From: Frigidibacter oleivorans
GTDB taxonomy: Bacteria; Pseudomonadota; Alphaproteobacteria; Rhodobacterales; Rhodobacteraceae
DNA length: 64,000 nucleotides
Assembly (NCBI RefSeq): GCF_003993775.1
Contig: NZ_RJRZ01000010.1
Location: forward strand, 62,001 to 126,000
Reading direction: 5' to 3'
Below the pieces are notes generated by a model, which was not told where the DNA came from, did no database searches, and was given only the letters and a program-made list of their open reading frames with translations. Positions 1-8,925 of the stretch are shown here, one piece after another. The position numbers were made by a program, and so were the translations under genes. Each line of letters starts with the position of its first letter. Within the stretch, counting starts at the first letter, position 1.

Positions 1-289
1 AGCCCTCGATCCAGCTGACCGACTGCGCCAGCACCGCCACCTGCCAGAAGCAGGTGACGACGCCCAGCAGAAACACCCCGATGATGACCCCGTTCAGCCA
101 GGGGTTGGAAAAGAAGATCGAGACGATGGAGCCATAGGCGAGATAGGCCCCCGCCCCCACCAGCAGCGTCACGATCAGCATCAGCACGGCCTGCCGCACC
201 GGCTGCGAGAAATAGGGGGTCGGCTCCTTCAGGATGCGGTCCTTGAGGCCCGACCCCGAGGCCATGCGGTCATGTTGGGGTTCGGGCAT
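1..289 (-). CDS. MotA/TolQ/ExbB proton channel family protein, N-terminal part only
   Basis: This gene runs off the left edge, so only the first 96 residues are present. They show a short polar N-terminus, a first membrane segment (about residues 35-55, rich in LIV and G) and a second one (about 65-85) that ends in an FWQV...SVSWIEG stretch. That pattern resembles the large ExbB/TolQ-like 'biopolymer transporter' proteins of Rhodobacterales, which couple the proton gradient to envelope work. The assignment rests on this N-terminus only, and the conserved TolQ core lies outside the window. The start is the first ATG after the intergenic gap. Confidence 0.55.
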   Translation of the reverse strand, partial: MPEPQHDRMASGSGLKDRILKEPTPYFSQPVRQAVLMLIVTLLVGAGAYLAYGSIVSIFFSNPWLNGVIIGVFLLGVVTCFWQVAVLAQSVSWIEG

Positions 290-378
290 GGTGACCTCGC
301 ATTCCGTTCGGTTGCGACACTATTGCAGCGCGGCATGACCTGCCAACCCGCAAAGGCGCCGCCGCACCGGATGCCGCA

Positions 379-906
379 TCACCGTTGCGAAAGCGCCCGG
401 ACCCGGTCCGCCAGCCAGTCGAGATCGGGATCGGGCAGGCCCATCTGCGCCAGATGCGCCGCGGTGTTCCACAGGTAGTCGGCATTCGGCCCGCGCCCGC
501 CCGCCGCCCGGGCGATGATCGCCGCCTGATCCTCCAGCGCCAGCCCGCCGCAATACTGCACATGGTCGCGGTCGATGACATAGCACAGCGCCTCGACCTG
601 CCGCCCGTCGTCCAGTGCCAGCGGCAGCGTCCGTTCCAGATAGGCGGAACTCACCAGTTCGCGTTCGCGCAATTCGGCCAGCGTCTGCACCTCGGCCCCC
701 GGCGCGACGCGCAGGGCGACGCCGCGGCACATGGCCCCCGGCGCCCGGTCCAGCGCCAGCACCAGCCCCGGCGCCTCGGCCGTGCCGCGGTGATGGATCG
801 ACCGCATGCAGAAGCTGCGGTGCCAGCCGTCCAGCCGCGCGGCCACGGTTTCGGCCACCGGAAAGCCGGGGTTCCAGATCAGCGAACCGTAGCCGAAGAC
901 CCACAT
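379..906 (-). CDS. ChaC-like gamma-glutamylcyclotransferase
   Basis: The 175-residue protein begins with the diagnostic MWVFGYGSLIW motif, the substrate-binding loop of the cyclotransferase fold, and keeps the ELRERE segment carrying the catalytic glutamate region. ChaC enzymes cleave cytosolic glutathione to 5-oxoproline and Cys-Gly. The length matches bacterial ChaC. The ATG directly before WVFGYG is chosen because family members start there, and an open frame further upstream would only add unrelated residues. It is a single gene, divergent from the DUF2125 gene. Its exact substrate preference cannot be read from the sequence. Confidence 0.9.
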   Translation of the reverse strand: MWVFGYGSLIWNPGFPVAETVAARLDGWHRSFCMRSIHHRGTAEAPGLVLALDRAPGAMCRGVALRVAPGAEVQTLAELRERELVSSAYLERTLPLALDDGRQVEALCYVIDRDHVQYCGGLALEDQAAIIARAAGGRGPNADYLWNTAAHLAQMGLPDPDLDWLADRVRALSQR

Positions 907-993
907 CCCGTCGTCGCCATCCGCGCCCTGCACTGGCCTAACCCCTCGCTGCAGCCTAAGACCCTCGACTAGCACCCGATGCGAGGATTGACC

Positions 994-1983
994 ATGATGC
1001 GCGCCCTGATCTGGCTGACCGTCCTTCTGGCCGGGCTTTACGCCGGCTACTGGTATGTCGGCTCGCGCGCGGCGCTGCGCGGGGCCGAAACCGCGCTGGC
1101 CGCGGCCGAGGCGCGGGGGATAACCGATCCGGCCGAGGTCGGCATCGCGGGTTTCCCCTCGCGCTTCGACCTGACGGTCGAGCCGTTCCGGCTGCGCCAG
1201 CCGCCCTTCGACTGGCAGGCGGATTTCCTGCAGGTCTTCGCCCTGTCCTGGCGGCCGCATCACCTGATCGCGGTCTGGCCCGATGCGCAGCGGCTGACGG
1301 TCGCGGGCCGGCCGATGGACCTGACGGTAGAAGACATGCGCGGCTCGGCGGTGGTGGCGCCGACCGACGATCTGGCGCTGGACCGGGCGACCGTGGTGAT
1401 CGAGGCGCCGGAACTGGCCGCGGCCGGCGGGCAGGGCTTCGCCGCCCGGCAGATCCGGCTTGCGGTCGGGGCCGAGGATGCGGCGCGGCAGACCCTGCGG
1501 CTGGGTCTGGAGGCGCTGGACATCGTGCCGGCGACCGGCAGCCGGGCGGTGGCCGATCCCGGCGGCGCCCTGCCCGACAGCATCGACTGGCTGCGCCTCG
1601 ACGCGACGCTGGGACTGGACGCGCCGCTGGACCGGCAGGCGCTGGCGCGGCCGCCGCGGCCTGAAAGCCTCGACATCCGCGACCTGTCGCTGCGGTGGGG
1701 GGCGCTGTCCCTGACCGCCTCGGGCCGGCTCGGCATCGACCGCGACGGCCGGCTGACCGGGCAGATCGACCTCGAGGCCGCGCGCTGGCGCGAGGTGCTG
1801 GGCCTTGCCGTGGCCGCGGGTCTGGTGCGGGCGGAACTGGCGCCCACCTATGGCGCGGCGCTGACGGCGCTGGCCAATGCGGCGGGCGGACCCGACGACA
1901 CCCTCCGGGTGCCGCTTATCTTTGCCGGCGGATGGGCGACGCTGGGGCCGCTGCCGCTCGGCCGGGCGCCGCGGCTGCGCTAG
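994..1983 (+). CDS. DUF2125 domain-containing membrane-anchored protein
   Basis: The 329-residue protein has an N-terminal hydrophobic anchor (about residues 4-22) followed by a long exported domain with the pattern of DUF2125 (…GFPSRFDLTVEPF…, alternating beta-strand-like segments). The function of the family is unknown; it is common in Rhodobacterales and probably periplasmic or inner-membrane anchored. The start at 994 is preferred to the ATG at 979 because CGAGGA at 982-987 sits 6 nt before it as a ribosome binding site. It is transcribed away from the chaC-like gene and converges on the cytochrome cluster. Confidence 0.75.
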   Translation: MMRALIWLTVLLAGLYAGYWYVGSRAALRGAETALAAAEARGITDPAEVGIAGFPSRFDLTVEPFRLRQPPFDWQADFLQVFALSWRPHHLIAVWPDAQRLTVAGRPMDLTVEDMRGSAVVAPTDDLALDRATVVIEAPELAAAGGQGFAARQIRLAVGAEDAARQTLRLGLEALDIVPATGSRAVADPGGALPDSIDWLRLDATLGLDAPLDRQALARPPRPESLDIRDLSLRWGALSLTASGRLGIDRDGRLTGQIDLEAARWREVLGLAVAAGLVRAELAPTYGAALTALANAAGGPDDTLRVPLIFAGGWATLGPLPLGRAPRLR

Positions 1984-1999
1984 GGCCGGCGCGCCGGGC

Positions 2000-3070
2000 T
2001 CAGCGCGGAGCCGGGTCGAGGCTCGCGAACCAGTCGGCGAGATCGGCGATCTGGTCGTCGTTCAGCCCCTGCGCCGCCTGACGCATCAGGCCCGCGCGCG
2101 GCCCGCCGCCCCGCCAGCCGTCGCGCCACAGCCGCAGCTGGCTTTCCAGATAGTCCGGCGACTGGCCCGCAATCCGGGGCACGCCCGGCGGCGGCGCGGG
2201 CAGGCCTTCGGGCACCGGCCCGTGGCAGGCGACGCAGGCGGGCACCTCGGGGTTGCCCGTCTCGGCCCGGGCCAGCGCCGCGCCACGGTCCGCGCCCGGG
2301 CCGGGTTCCGCCGCCGCCCCCACGGGCGGCACCGCGGCAAAGCGCGCCAGTACCGCGGGCAGCACCTCCTCCGGCACGACCGACAGCGCCTGCTGCATGA
2401 TCCCGCTCGGCCGCCGGCCGGAGCGATAGTCCTCCACCGCCCGCGCCAGATAGTCGGCGCCGAGGATGTCGAGCCGGGGGATCGCCGCGTTGCCAGGCCG
2501 GCCCTCGGTGCCGTGGCAGCTGGCGCAATAGGCGAAGGCCGCCTCTTCGGCGGTCTCGGGCGGCGGACCGGGCCGGGCGGTCAGCGCCGCGTAGTCGGCC
2601 TCGGTCATCCCCGGCACCCGGTCGAGGAAGGCCACCACCGCCCAGACCTCGTCCGCGCGCTCGGCGGGCCAGCCGGGCATGCCGCTCATCTTCACGCCCT
2701 CGTGGACGATCCAGTGCAGCTGCGGCGGCTCCCAATGCGCGACCGCGCGGGCGACCGGCGGCGGGACGGGCACCATCCGTTCGATGGTCGCGCTGGCCTC
2801 GGCACCGGGGGCGGCGTGGCACATGCGGCAGGCGGTGTCGTAATGCCGCGCGCCCAGTTCCGCCATGTCCCCGGTCAGGGGCGGCGCATCCGCCGCCTTG
2901 GGCGCGCGCAGCCGGACCGAGTTGCGGAAGGTGGTGTGCAGCACCCAGTTTGTGGCCTGCCAGTGCCCCGACCGGGCCGAGGTATTGTAGAGCCCGAAGA
3001 ACACCACCGCCGCGCCGACAAGGCCCGCCAGCACCGCGATGGCAACGAGGGTGCGCAGAAGACGGGTCAT
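2000..3070 (-). CDS. Triheme c-type cytochrome of the caa3 oxidase cluster
   Basis: The 356-residue protein has an N-terminal membrane anchor (about residues 5-27) and three heme-c motifs: CRMCH at 81-85, CASCH at 182-186 and CVACH at 279-283. Each motif has a downstream methionine or PxM-like region that could be the distal ligand. It is therefore a membrane-tethered periplasmic triheme cytochrome c. It is the last gene of the cox cluster and overlaps the ctaG-like gene by 4 bp. The likely role, inferred from context, is passing electrons to the fused cytochrome domain of CoxB. Family members of this cytochrome class are often annotated only as 'c-type cytochrome'. Confidence 0.9.
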   Translation of the reverse strand: MTRLLRTLVAIAVLAGLVGAAVVFFGLYNTSARSGHWQATNWVLHTTFRNSVRLRAPKAADAPPLTGDMAELGARHYDTACRMCHAAPGAEASATIERMVPVPPPVARAVAHWEPPQLHWIVHEGVKMSGMPGWPAERADEVWAVVAFLDRVPGMTEADYAALTARPGPPPETAEEAAFAYCASCHGTEGRPGNAAIPRLDILGADYLARAVEDYRSGRRPSGIMQQALSVVPEEVLPAVLARFAAVPPVGAAAEPGPGADRGAALARAETGNPEVPACVACHGPVPEGLPAPPPGVPRIAGQSPDYLESQLRLWRDGWRGGGPRAGLMRQAAQGLNDDQIADLADWFASLDPAPR

Positions 3071-3669
3071 GCCACCTCCTCCGCCGGGTCGCGCAGCGCC
3101 CGCGCCGCCAGCACCAGCCCGCCCAGCAGATAGGCAGGCGTGGCGATCCCCAGCATCATCATGCCGCCCACCTGCTGCGCCGGCAGGTCGGGCGGGGTGC
3201 CGCACCATTGCGCATAGACATCCGCCCCCGCCAGCACCAGGAGCGCGCCGAGCAGCGTCATGTGCATCGAGGTCAGCAGCAGGGCCCCCGCCCCCGCCAG
3301 CGGCGGCGCGGTCAGCGCCCCGGCCCAGACCAGAAGCCCGCCCGCCAAGAACAGCGCCTGTTCCAGCAGGAAGGGCGCCACCGCGCCGCGCGCGGCGGCA
3401 TGCAGCTGCGGCAGGTGCCAGCCCCAGACGATCAGGAATTCGGTAATCGCCCCGGCCAGGACCGGCACCGCCATCGCCCGGAACAGGCCCGGCGCCGCCA
3501 GCACCAGCGCCGGCGCCGCCAGCGCCACGAGGATCATGTGCCGGGCCATATGCGCGGGGAAGGCGTCGATCAGCGCCTCCCACGGCACAGCCCAGGCCGC
3601 GGCCAGGGCCAGCGCCGCGACCCCGCCCGCCGCCGCCCGGCGCGGGGATGCTGTCCGCGCGCCCGTCAT
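3067..3669 (-). CDS. ctaG: CtaG-type (Caa3_CtaG) cytochrome c oxidase assembly protein
   Basis: The 200-residue polytopic membrane protein has about six hydrophobic helices and conserved histidines in HMARHM (about 40-45), WGWHLPQLH (about 82-90) and SMHM (about 133-136). This is the pattern of the caa3-type CtaG family found in oxidase operons, which is distinct from the Cox11-type CtaG. The family is thought to help place copper in the oxidase; the histidine/methionine pairs would suit metal binding, which is inference here. Its start overlaps the end of the preceding small membrane protein by 4 bp, showing translational coupling within the cluster. Confidence 0.85.
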   Translation of the reverse strand: MTGARTASPRRAAAGGVAALALAAAWAVPWEALIDAFPAHMARHMILVALAAPALVLAAPGLFRAMAVPVLAGAITEFLIVWGWHLPQLHAAARGAVAPFLLEQALFLAGGLLVWAGALTAPPLAGAGALLLTSMHMTLLGALLVLAGADVYAQWCGTPPDLPAQQVGGMMMLGIATPAYLLGGLVLAARALRDPAEEVA

Positions 3670-4058
3670 CGGCAGGTCCCGGCGAACAGCGCGGGCAGCG
3701 CGGTATAGACCGTGCCGATGAAGGACGGCACCGTCAGCAGGAAGGCCGCCTGTCCCAGAAACTCGTGCCGGCGCTCGCCGCTGCGGTCATGCGACTCGTC
3801 CCGGTCGAAGAAGTCCCACTGCCGCCAGGCCAGCCAGGCCAGCCACAGGATGCCGGCCAGCGCCGGCAGGGTGACGCCGGCGATGGCCCATCGCAGCGGC
3901 GCGATCGCGGCGGGAAACTTGGCGCAGACGACGGCGGCGGCGCCGTAGGACAGCACGAAATGCGCCGCCCAGATCAGCGGGCCGAAGGTCAGCTTGATCA
4001 GGCTCGCCTCTTCCTCGGCGAATTCCTGTTCCTGTTCCAGGGTGGGATCGTCGATCAT
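3666..4058 (-). CDS. Small three-helix membrane protein in the oxidase cluster
   Basis: The 130-residue protein has an acidic N-terminus (residues 1-20) and three hydrophobic segments (about 24-47, 55-78 and 98-128). It sits between the fused CoxI+III and the CtaG-type assembly gene, with 10 bp to the former and a 4-bp overlap with the latter, so it is almost certainly co-transcribed with the oxidase. No domain is recognised with certainty. It could be a small accessory subunit of the oxidase (in the position where a subunit IV might be) or an assembly protein. Confidence 0.75.
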   Translation of the reverse strand: MIDDPTLEQEQEFAEEEASLIKLTFGPLIWAAHFVLSYGAAAVVCAKFPAAIAPLRWAIAGVTLPALAGILWLAWLAWRQWDFFDRDESHDRSGERRHEFLGQAAFLLTVPSFIGTVYTALPALFAGTCR

Positions 4059-4068
4059 CGCGGCCTCC

Positions 4069-6681
4069 TCACATCACCCGGGGCACGACGGCGAGCGTGG
4101 CCACCGTCACCAGCATCGTCAGCGCCAGGAAGTGCCAGTAGAGCGACACGTTCCACATCGGCGCATCGTGGCGCGGGGTGATCCGGCCGAAGGTCAGCCC
4201 GGCCAGGCAATAGCCCTGCATCACCAGCCCCAGCCCCAGATGCGCACCGGCCCAGACCACCAGCACCCACATCGAGGCCGGATAGACATGGGTCACCGGG
4301 TCCAGCCCCGGCAGCCGCAGCGCGTAGAACAGCGCCGCGCCCGCCGCCATCGTCGCCGGCAGCGCGGCGGCCAGCGCCAGCCGCGCCCCCCGCCGCCTGC
4401 GCCGGTTCAGCCCCCGCGCCACCAGCGTCAGCCCCCAGGACAGCAGCGCCGCCGCCAGCGCCGCGCCCGCCAGCCACGGGTCGGCATGATCCGATCCCGG
4501 CGGCGGATAGTCGCTGCGCGCTGTCCAGTAGAAGAACACCCCGAAGACGAGGCTGGCGAAGGCGGTGGAATCCCCCAGCATGGTGATCCACATCGCCCAC
4601 CAGCCGACGGAGCCCGAACCCGAGACATAGACGGGCAGCTTCAGCCCCAGCCCGGCATCCACCGTCTCGCGTTCCGGGATGCGGGCGGTCGCGGTCCACA
4701 GCCAGTAGAGGACCGTCATCGCGGCCAGCACGCCGCAGATCAGCGCGGGCGCATACATCTTGAAGGTCGGCAGGATGAAGGTGCCGCCGGTGAACAGCGC
4801 GGCCAGCATCGTCACCCAGGTGGGCCCCGACAGCCGCAGCACCTGCAAGGGCCGCGCGTCGATGACCGAGGTGATGATCGTCTCGCGCTGCCCTGCCTCG
4901 GCATCGGGCAGGTAGTAGCGGCCCGCATCCATCCGTTCGAGGATGCGCTCCTGCTGCCACAGCGGATAGCGGGTGTGGATATAGGGGATCGACCGCACGC
5001 CCCAGGTCTCGCCCTCGGGGCTCTGGCTCCATTCCAGCGTGCCCGCGTCATAGGGGTTGCGCGGGGTGCGGCGGCTGCCCTTCGGGCGCAGCAGGTCCCA
5101 CAGGAACACCGCGAAGCCCGCCGCGATGACGAAGGAGGCGACGGTCGAGACCAGGTTGAGCCAGTTCAGCCCCAGATCGCCCGGATAGGTGAAGACCCGG
5201 CGCGGCATGCCCTTCAGTCCGGTCAGGTGCATCGGCAGGAAGGCCAGGTTGAAGCCCGCGAAGATCAGCCAGAAGGCCCAGCGTCCCAGCCGGTTCGACA
5301 GTTCCTTGCCGGTGATGACCGGGAAGAAGTAATAGACCCCGCCGATCACCGGAAACACCATGCCGCCGAACAGCGTGTAGTGCAGATGGGCGACGATGAA
5401 ATAGGTGTCGTGCACCTGCCAGTCGAAGGGCGCGATGGCGACCATCACCCCGGTCAGCCCGCCCGCGGTAAAGATCGCCAGCGCCCCCGCGATCCACAGC
5501 ATCGGCAGGCTCATCTTCACCCGGCCCGCCATCAGCGTGGCCACGAAGGCGAAAAGCTGCACCCCCGTCGGGATCACCACCGCCTCGGACGCGGCCGAGA
5601 AGAAGCCCAGCGACAGCGTCGGCAGCCCCGTGGTGAACATGTGATGCACCCACAGCCCGAAGCTGAGGAAGCCCGTCCCCACCGCGGACAGCACGATCCA
5701 GGAATAGCCGAGGATCGGCCGGCGGGCGGCGGTGGGCACGATCATCGCCGCCAGCGCGATCGAGGGCAGGAAGACGATATAGACCTCGGGGTGGCCGAAG
5801 ATCCAGAACAGGTGCTGCCACAGCACCGGGTCGCCGCCCCGCGCGGCGTCGAAGAACGGCCAGTCGAGGCTGCGTTCCAGTTCGAACAGCAGGTCGCCCG
5901 CGATCAGCGGCGGGAAGGCGAAGAGGATCATGCCCCCCACCACCAGCACATACCAGGCGTAGAGCGGCATCAGGTTGACCCGCATCCCCGGCGGCCGGCA
6001 TTTCAGCACGCCGACGATCAGTTCCACCGCCGCGGCGATCGAGGCCACCTCGATGAAGGACAGCCCCAGCAGCCAGATGTCCGAGCCGATGCCCTCGTCC
6101 TCGGTGGCAAGGGGCGGGTACATGAACCAGCCGGACCGGGGCGCCACGTCGAACAGCACCGAACCCATGACGAAGATGCCGCCGATCAGGAAGCACCAGT
6201 AGCCATAGGCCGACAGCCGCGGAAACGGCAGGTCGCGCGCCCCCAGCAGCGCCGGCAGGATCAGGATCGACACCGCCTCGAAGATCGGCACCGCGAAGAG
6301 GAACATCATCGCCGACCCGTGCAGCGTGAAGAACTGGTTGAACCGGTCCGCCGACAACAGGTCGTTGCCCGGCACCGCCAGCTGCAGCCGCATCAGCAGC
6401 GCCAGCACGCCTGCGCAGAGCATGAAGAAAAAGGCAGTCAGGCAATACCAGCGCCCGACGCTGGTGTTGTTCACGTCAGAGAAATAGCGCCAGCCCTCCG
6501 GCGTCTTCCAGACCCGGCGCAGGCGATCCTCCTGCGCGCGGGCAACATCCCCGGGCACGGGTTCGGACAGCATCGCTTCGGTCGGCGGGAACGGCCCCTG
6601 GGGCGGCGGCGCATCGGTGCCGAAGCGGCCGTGGCCCCGGGTGGCGTCGCCCGTCGCTTCGCCTGTCGCGTCGGCGGTCAT
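4069..6681 (-). CDS. coxA: Cytochrome c oxidase subunit I fused to subunit III (caa3 type)
   Basis: The 870-residue protein joins a heme-copper oxidase subunit I (about 65-640) to a subunit III-like C-terminus (about 670-870). Heme and copper ligands are visible: H121 in FTLHGS for low-spin heme, H297 and Y301 in GHPEVY, H346-H347 for CuB, and HLHYTLFGG (about 432-440) for the two hemes. E299 and D150 (RDLPFPR) match the D-channel residues of A-type oxidases. The K-channel lysine of the PTGxK motif is Q375 here. It reduces oxygen to water and pumps protons at the cytoplasmic membrane. The ATG overlaps the coxB stop (ATGA), which fixes the start. Confidence 0.95.
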   Translation of the reverse strand: MTADATGEATGDATRGHGRFGTDAPPPQGPFPPTEAMLSEPVPGDVARAQEDRLRRVWKTPEGWRYFSDVNNTSVGRWYCLTAFFFMLCAGVLALLMRLQLAVPGNDLLSADRFNQFFTLHGSAMMFLFAVPIFEAVSILILPALLGARDLPFPRLSAYGYWCFLIGGIFVMGSVLFDVAPRSGWFMYPPLATEDEGIGSDIWLLGLSFIEVASIAAAVELIVGVLKCRPPGMRVNLMPLYAWYVLVVGGMILFAFPPLIAGDLLFELERSLDWPFFDAARGGDPVLWQHLFWIFGHPEVYIVFLPSIALAAMIVPTAARRPILGYSWIVLSAVGTGFLSFGLWVHHMFTTGLPTLSLGFFSAASEAVVIPTGVQLFAFVATLMAGRVKMSLPMLWIAGALAIFTAGGLTGVMVAIAPFDWQVHDTYFIVAHLHYTLFGGMVFPVIGGVYYFFPVITGKELSNRLGRWAFWLIFAGFNLAFLPMHLTGLKGMPRRVFTYPGDLGLNWLNLVSTVASFVIAAGFAVFLWDLLRPKGSRRTPRNPYDAGTLEWSQSPEGETWGVRSIPYIHTRYPLWQQERILERMDAGRYYLPDAEAGQRETIITSVIDARPLQVLRLSGPTWVTMLAALFTGGTFILPTFKMYAPALICGVLAAMTVLYWLWTATARIPERETVDAGLGLKLPVYVSGSGSVGWWAMWITMLGDSTAFASLVFGVFFYWTARSDYPPPGSDHADPWLAGAALAAALLSWGLTLVARGLNRRRRRGARLALAAALPATMAAGAALFYALRLPGLDPVTHVYPASMWVLVVWAGAHLGLGLVMQGYCLAGLTFGRITPRHDAPMWNVSLYWHFLALTMLVTVATLAVVPRVM

Positions 6682-7688
6682 TCGAGGCCCTCCAGCCATG
6701 CGGCGAGCGTCGCGAGCTCGTCCTCGGTCAGGTGATCGTAGGCCGGCATCTCGGCCCCGGGCTTGGCCGCCTGCGGGTCGCGGATCCAGCCGGCCAGTGC
6801 CTCGGCCGTCATCGGCAGGATGCCCGAGGCGAGGCTGGTGCGGCTGCCCAGATGGGTCAGGTCCGGTCCCACGGCCCCCTGCGCCGGCGTGCCGCGCAGC
6901 GCATGGCAGGCGCCGCAACCCTCGCGGAAGAACAGGTCGCGCCCCGGACCTTCGGCCGCGCGGGCGGGGCCGGCCTCGGCGGCCAGCCAAGCGTCGAAGT
7001 CCGGCTCCTCCAGCGTCACGGCGTTCAGCGCCATCAGCGCATGCGACAGGCCGCAGAATTCAGTGCAGGCGCCGCGGAAGGTGCCCGCCTCGGTCGGGGC
7101 GAGCGTCATGCGGTTGGTGCGGCCGGGGATCATGTCCATCTTGCCGCCGAGCGCCGGAATCCAGAAGGCATGGATCACGTCGGCGCTGTCGAGCAGGATC
7201 TCGCTGCGCTGGCCCACCGGCAGCCGCAGCTCGTTGGCGGACACGACCGGCGCCTCGGCGCCCTCGGGCCAGTATTCGACCCGCCACCAGAACTGTTCGC
7301 CCACGATCCGCACCCGCAGCCCGTCGCCCGGGGCGCGCTGGTCGGGCATGATCGACAGGCCCCAGACCAGCAGCGCGGTGATGACGACCACGGGCAGGGC
7401 CACGCCGCCGCCGAGGATCACCGCCTCGGCCCGGCGGCGCGAGATGGCGCCGGTATAGCGCCGGGTGATGAAGTAGAAGAGGCCGTTCATGCCCAGCCAC
7501 AGCACGATGGCCCCGACCAGCATCACCCGGAACAGCCGGTCGATCTGGCTGGCATCCTCGCCTGCGGGAACCAGGACGGATTGCGGGCCGTCGCAGGCCG
7601 ACAGCAGCGCCGCGGCAAGGAACGCGCCAAGCAGCCTGCACCATGGCGCGGCCCGTCGTGGCCCTGCCTGCGGCCCGTCCTGCGGCAT
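6678..7688 (-). CDS. coxB: Cytochrome c oxidase subunit II with fused cytochrome c (caa3 type)
   Basis: The 336-residue precursor has a lipobox (LLSAC, acylated Cys32), two membrane helices (about 53-75 and 89-112), a cupredoxin domain and a C-terminal cytochrome c. The CuA ligands are visible as H173, C208, E210, C212, H216 and M219. The heme motif CGACH lies at 258-262, making this a caa3-type subunit that accepts electrons from cytochrome c through its own heme. It is the first gene of the cluster; a GGGGGA ribosome binding site precedes the ATG. No clear FNR-type box was seen upstream. Confidence 0.95.
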   Translation of the reverse strand: MPQDGPQAGPRRAAPWCRLLGAFLAAALLSACDGPQSVLVPAGEDASQIDRLFRVMLVGAIVLWLGMNGLFYFITRRYTGAISRRRAEAVILGGGVALPVVVITALLVWGLSIMPDQRAPGDGLRVRIVGEQFWWRVEYWPEGAEAPVVSANELRLPVGQRSEILLDSADVIHAFWIPALGGKMDMIPGRTNRMTLAPTEAGTFRGACTEFCGLSHALMALNAVTLEEPDFDAWLAAEAGPARAAEGPGRDLFFREGCGACHALRGTPAQGAVGPDLTHLGSRTSLASGILPMTAEALAGWIRDPQAAKPGAEMPAYDHLTEDELATLAAWLEGLE

Positions 7689-7927
7689 CCCGCATCCCCC
7701 GTTTTATCGTGGCGGACGGGCGCGCGATGCCCCGGCCCACCGCGCATCGGCGCCTGCGCCCTTTTCTTGCGAACCGCCGCGGCGGGATCGGGTTCCCGGA
7801 AAATCGCGCCGTGACCGGAATGCGTCACCTGTGGCCGCTGCGCACTAGCGCCCGCGCCCCGGCCAGTATATCCGTTGAACCGAGGCGGCCGGAGACGCCG
7901 CCCGAGAGGCAAGGGCAAGAGGTCGGG

Positions 7928-8842
7928 ATGAATCGTTCCCTGGTGGCGCTGGCGGGCGCCCTGATGGTGTTCGCCGCGCCGGTATTGGCAGAGGAACGGG
8001 TCCTGCTCGGCATCGGGCGGATGTTCAGCAACGACCGGATCGGCGATGGCGACGACCGCTGGCGCACCGGCAGCTACCAGATCAGCGTGATCCGCGGCCC
8101 CTTCTGGGAAGGTCAGGCCCCGGGCCGGTTCGGCGCGCTGCTGGAATACCGCCTGCGGGGCGAGATCATCGCGCCGTCGGAACTGTCCACCCCGCCCGCG
8201 GGCGACCGGCGCTATGCGGGCGTGCTGACCTTCGGGCTGCACAGCCATGCGACGCTCGGGCCGGGCGAGATGCGGGCGGGGATCGACCTCGTGGCGGTCG
8301 GGCCGAAGACGCGGGTGTCGGCGGTGCATGACTGGCTGCACGAACAGGGATCCATGCCCTCGGTCAGCGTCGCCGACGACGAGATCGGCAACCGGCTGAT
8401 CCCCACGCTTTCGGCCGAGATCGGGCGCGCCTTCGCGATGGGCGACAGCGCCGAGCTGCGCCCCTTCGTCGAAGGGCGGGCGGGGGACGAGACCTTCCTG
8501 CGCGTCGGCGCGGACCTGAGCTTCGGCGCGATCGAGACGGGGGCGCTGTGGGGGCGCGAGACCGCCACCGGCCAGCGCTATGTCGCGGTCGGCGGCCAGT
8601 CGCGCCCCGGCGCCAGCTTCGTTCTGGGCGGCGACGCGGCCTTCGTGGCCGACAGCCCCTATCTCGACGGGGACGGCGCCGATCCCGAGGCCGAGGACAT
8701 GCGCTATCGCCTGCGGGCGGGGATGCAGCTGCGCAGCCAGTCCTTCGGCGTCTTCTACGGCGCGACCTGGCTGAGCGAGGAATTCGAGGGCCAGCCCGAG
8801 GGGCAGGTGCTGGGCTCGCTGCGGGTGCGGATGGATTTCTAG
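7928..8842 (+). CDS. LpxR-family (lipid A 3'-O-deacylase-like) outer membrane protein
   Basis: The 304-residue protein has a signal peptide (about 1-21, ending ALA-EE in style) and an outer-membrane beta-barrel pattern ending in an aromatic residue (RVRMDF). The start of the mature chain, with SND (about 36-38), a DGDDRWRTGSY stretch and later HDW, fits the LpxR/DUF2219 family, whose founder removes the 3'-acyloxyacyl group from lipid A. Family membership is based on these motifs; enzyme activity is inferred and would need the catalytic Asn/Asp/His set to be aligned. AGAGGT precedes the ATG. A Hint-domain gene follows 83 bp downstream. Confidence 0.65.
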   Translation: MNRSLVALAGALMVFAAPVLAEERVLLGIGRMFSNDRIGDGDDRWRTGSYQISVIRGPFWEGQAPGRFGALLEYRLRGEIIAPSELSTPPAGDRRYAGVLTFGLHSHATLGPGEMRAGIDLVAVGPKTRVSAVHDWLHEQGSMPSVSVADDEIGNRLIPTLSAEIGRAFAMGDSAELRPFVEGRAGDETFLRVGADLSFGAIETGALWGRETATGQRYVAVGGQSRPGASFVLGGDAAFVADSPYLDGDGADPEAEDMRYRLRAGMQLRSQSFGVFYGATWLSEEFEGQPEGQVLGSLRVRMDF

Positions 8843-8925
8843 GACGGACGGGACGGCAGACGACAGACGGCAGCAAGACCGGGACCAACCGGCGGCACGG
8901 GACAGACAGCGGCGGGAGCAGCGGC

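Noticed and set aside
3994-6735. A plus-strand reading frame opposite the oxidase genes
   Set aside because: Composition is shadow-like and no motifs are present; the minus strand encodes CoxI+III with all heme ligands.
7689-7927. FNR/anaerobox before the cox cluster
   Set aside because: No TTGAT-N4-ATCAA-like site was seen; a GTGAC...GTCAC pair near 7811 is too short to support a claim.
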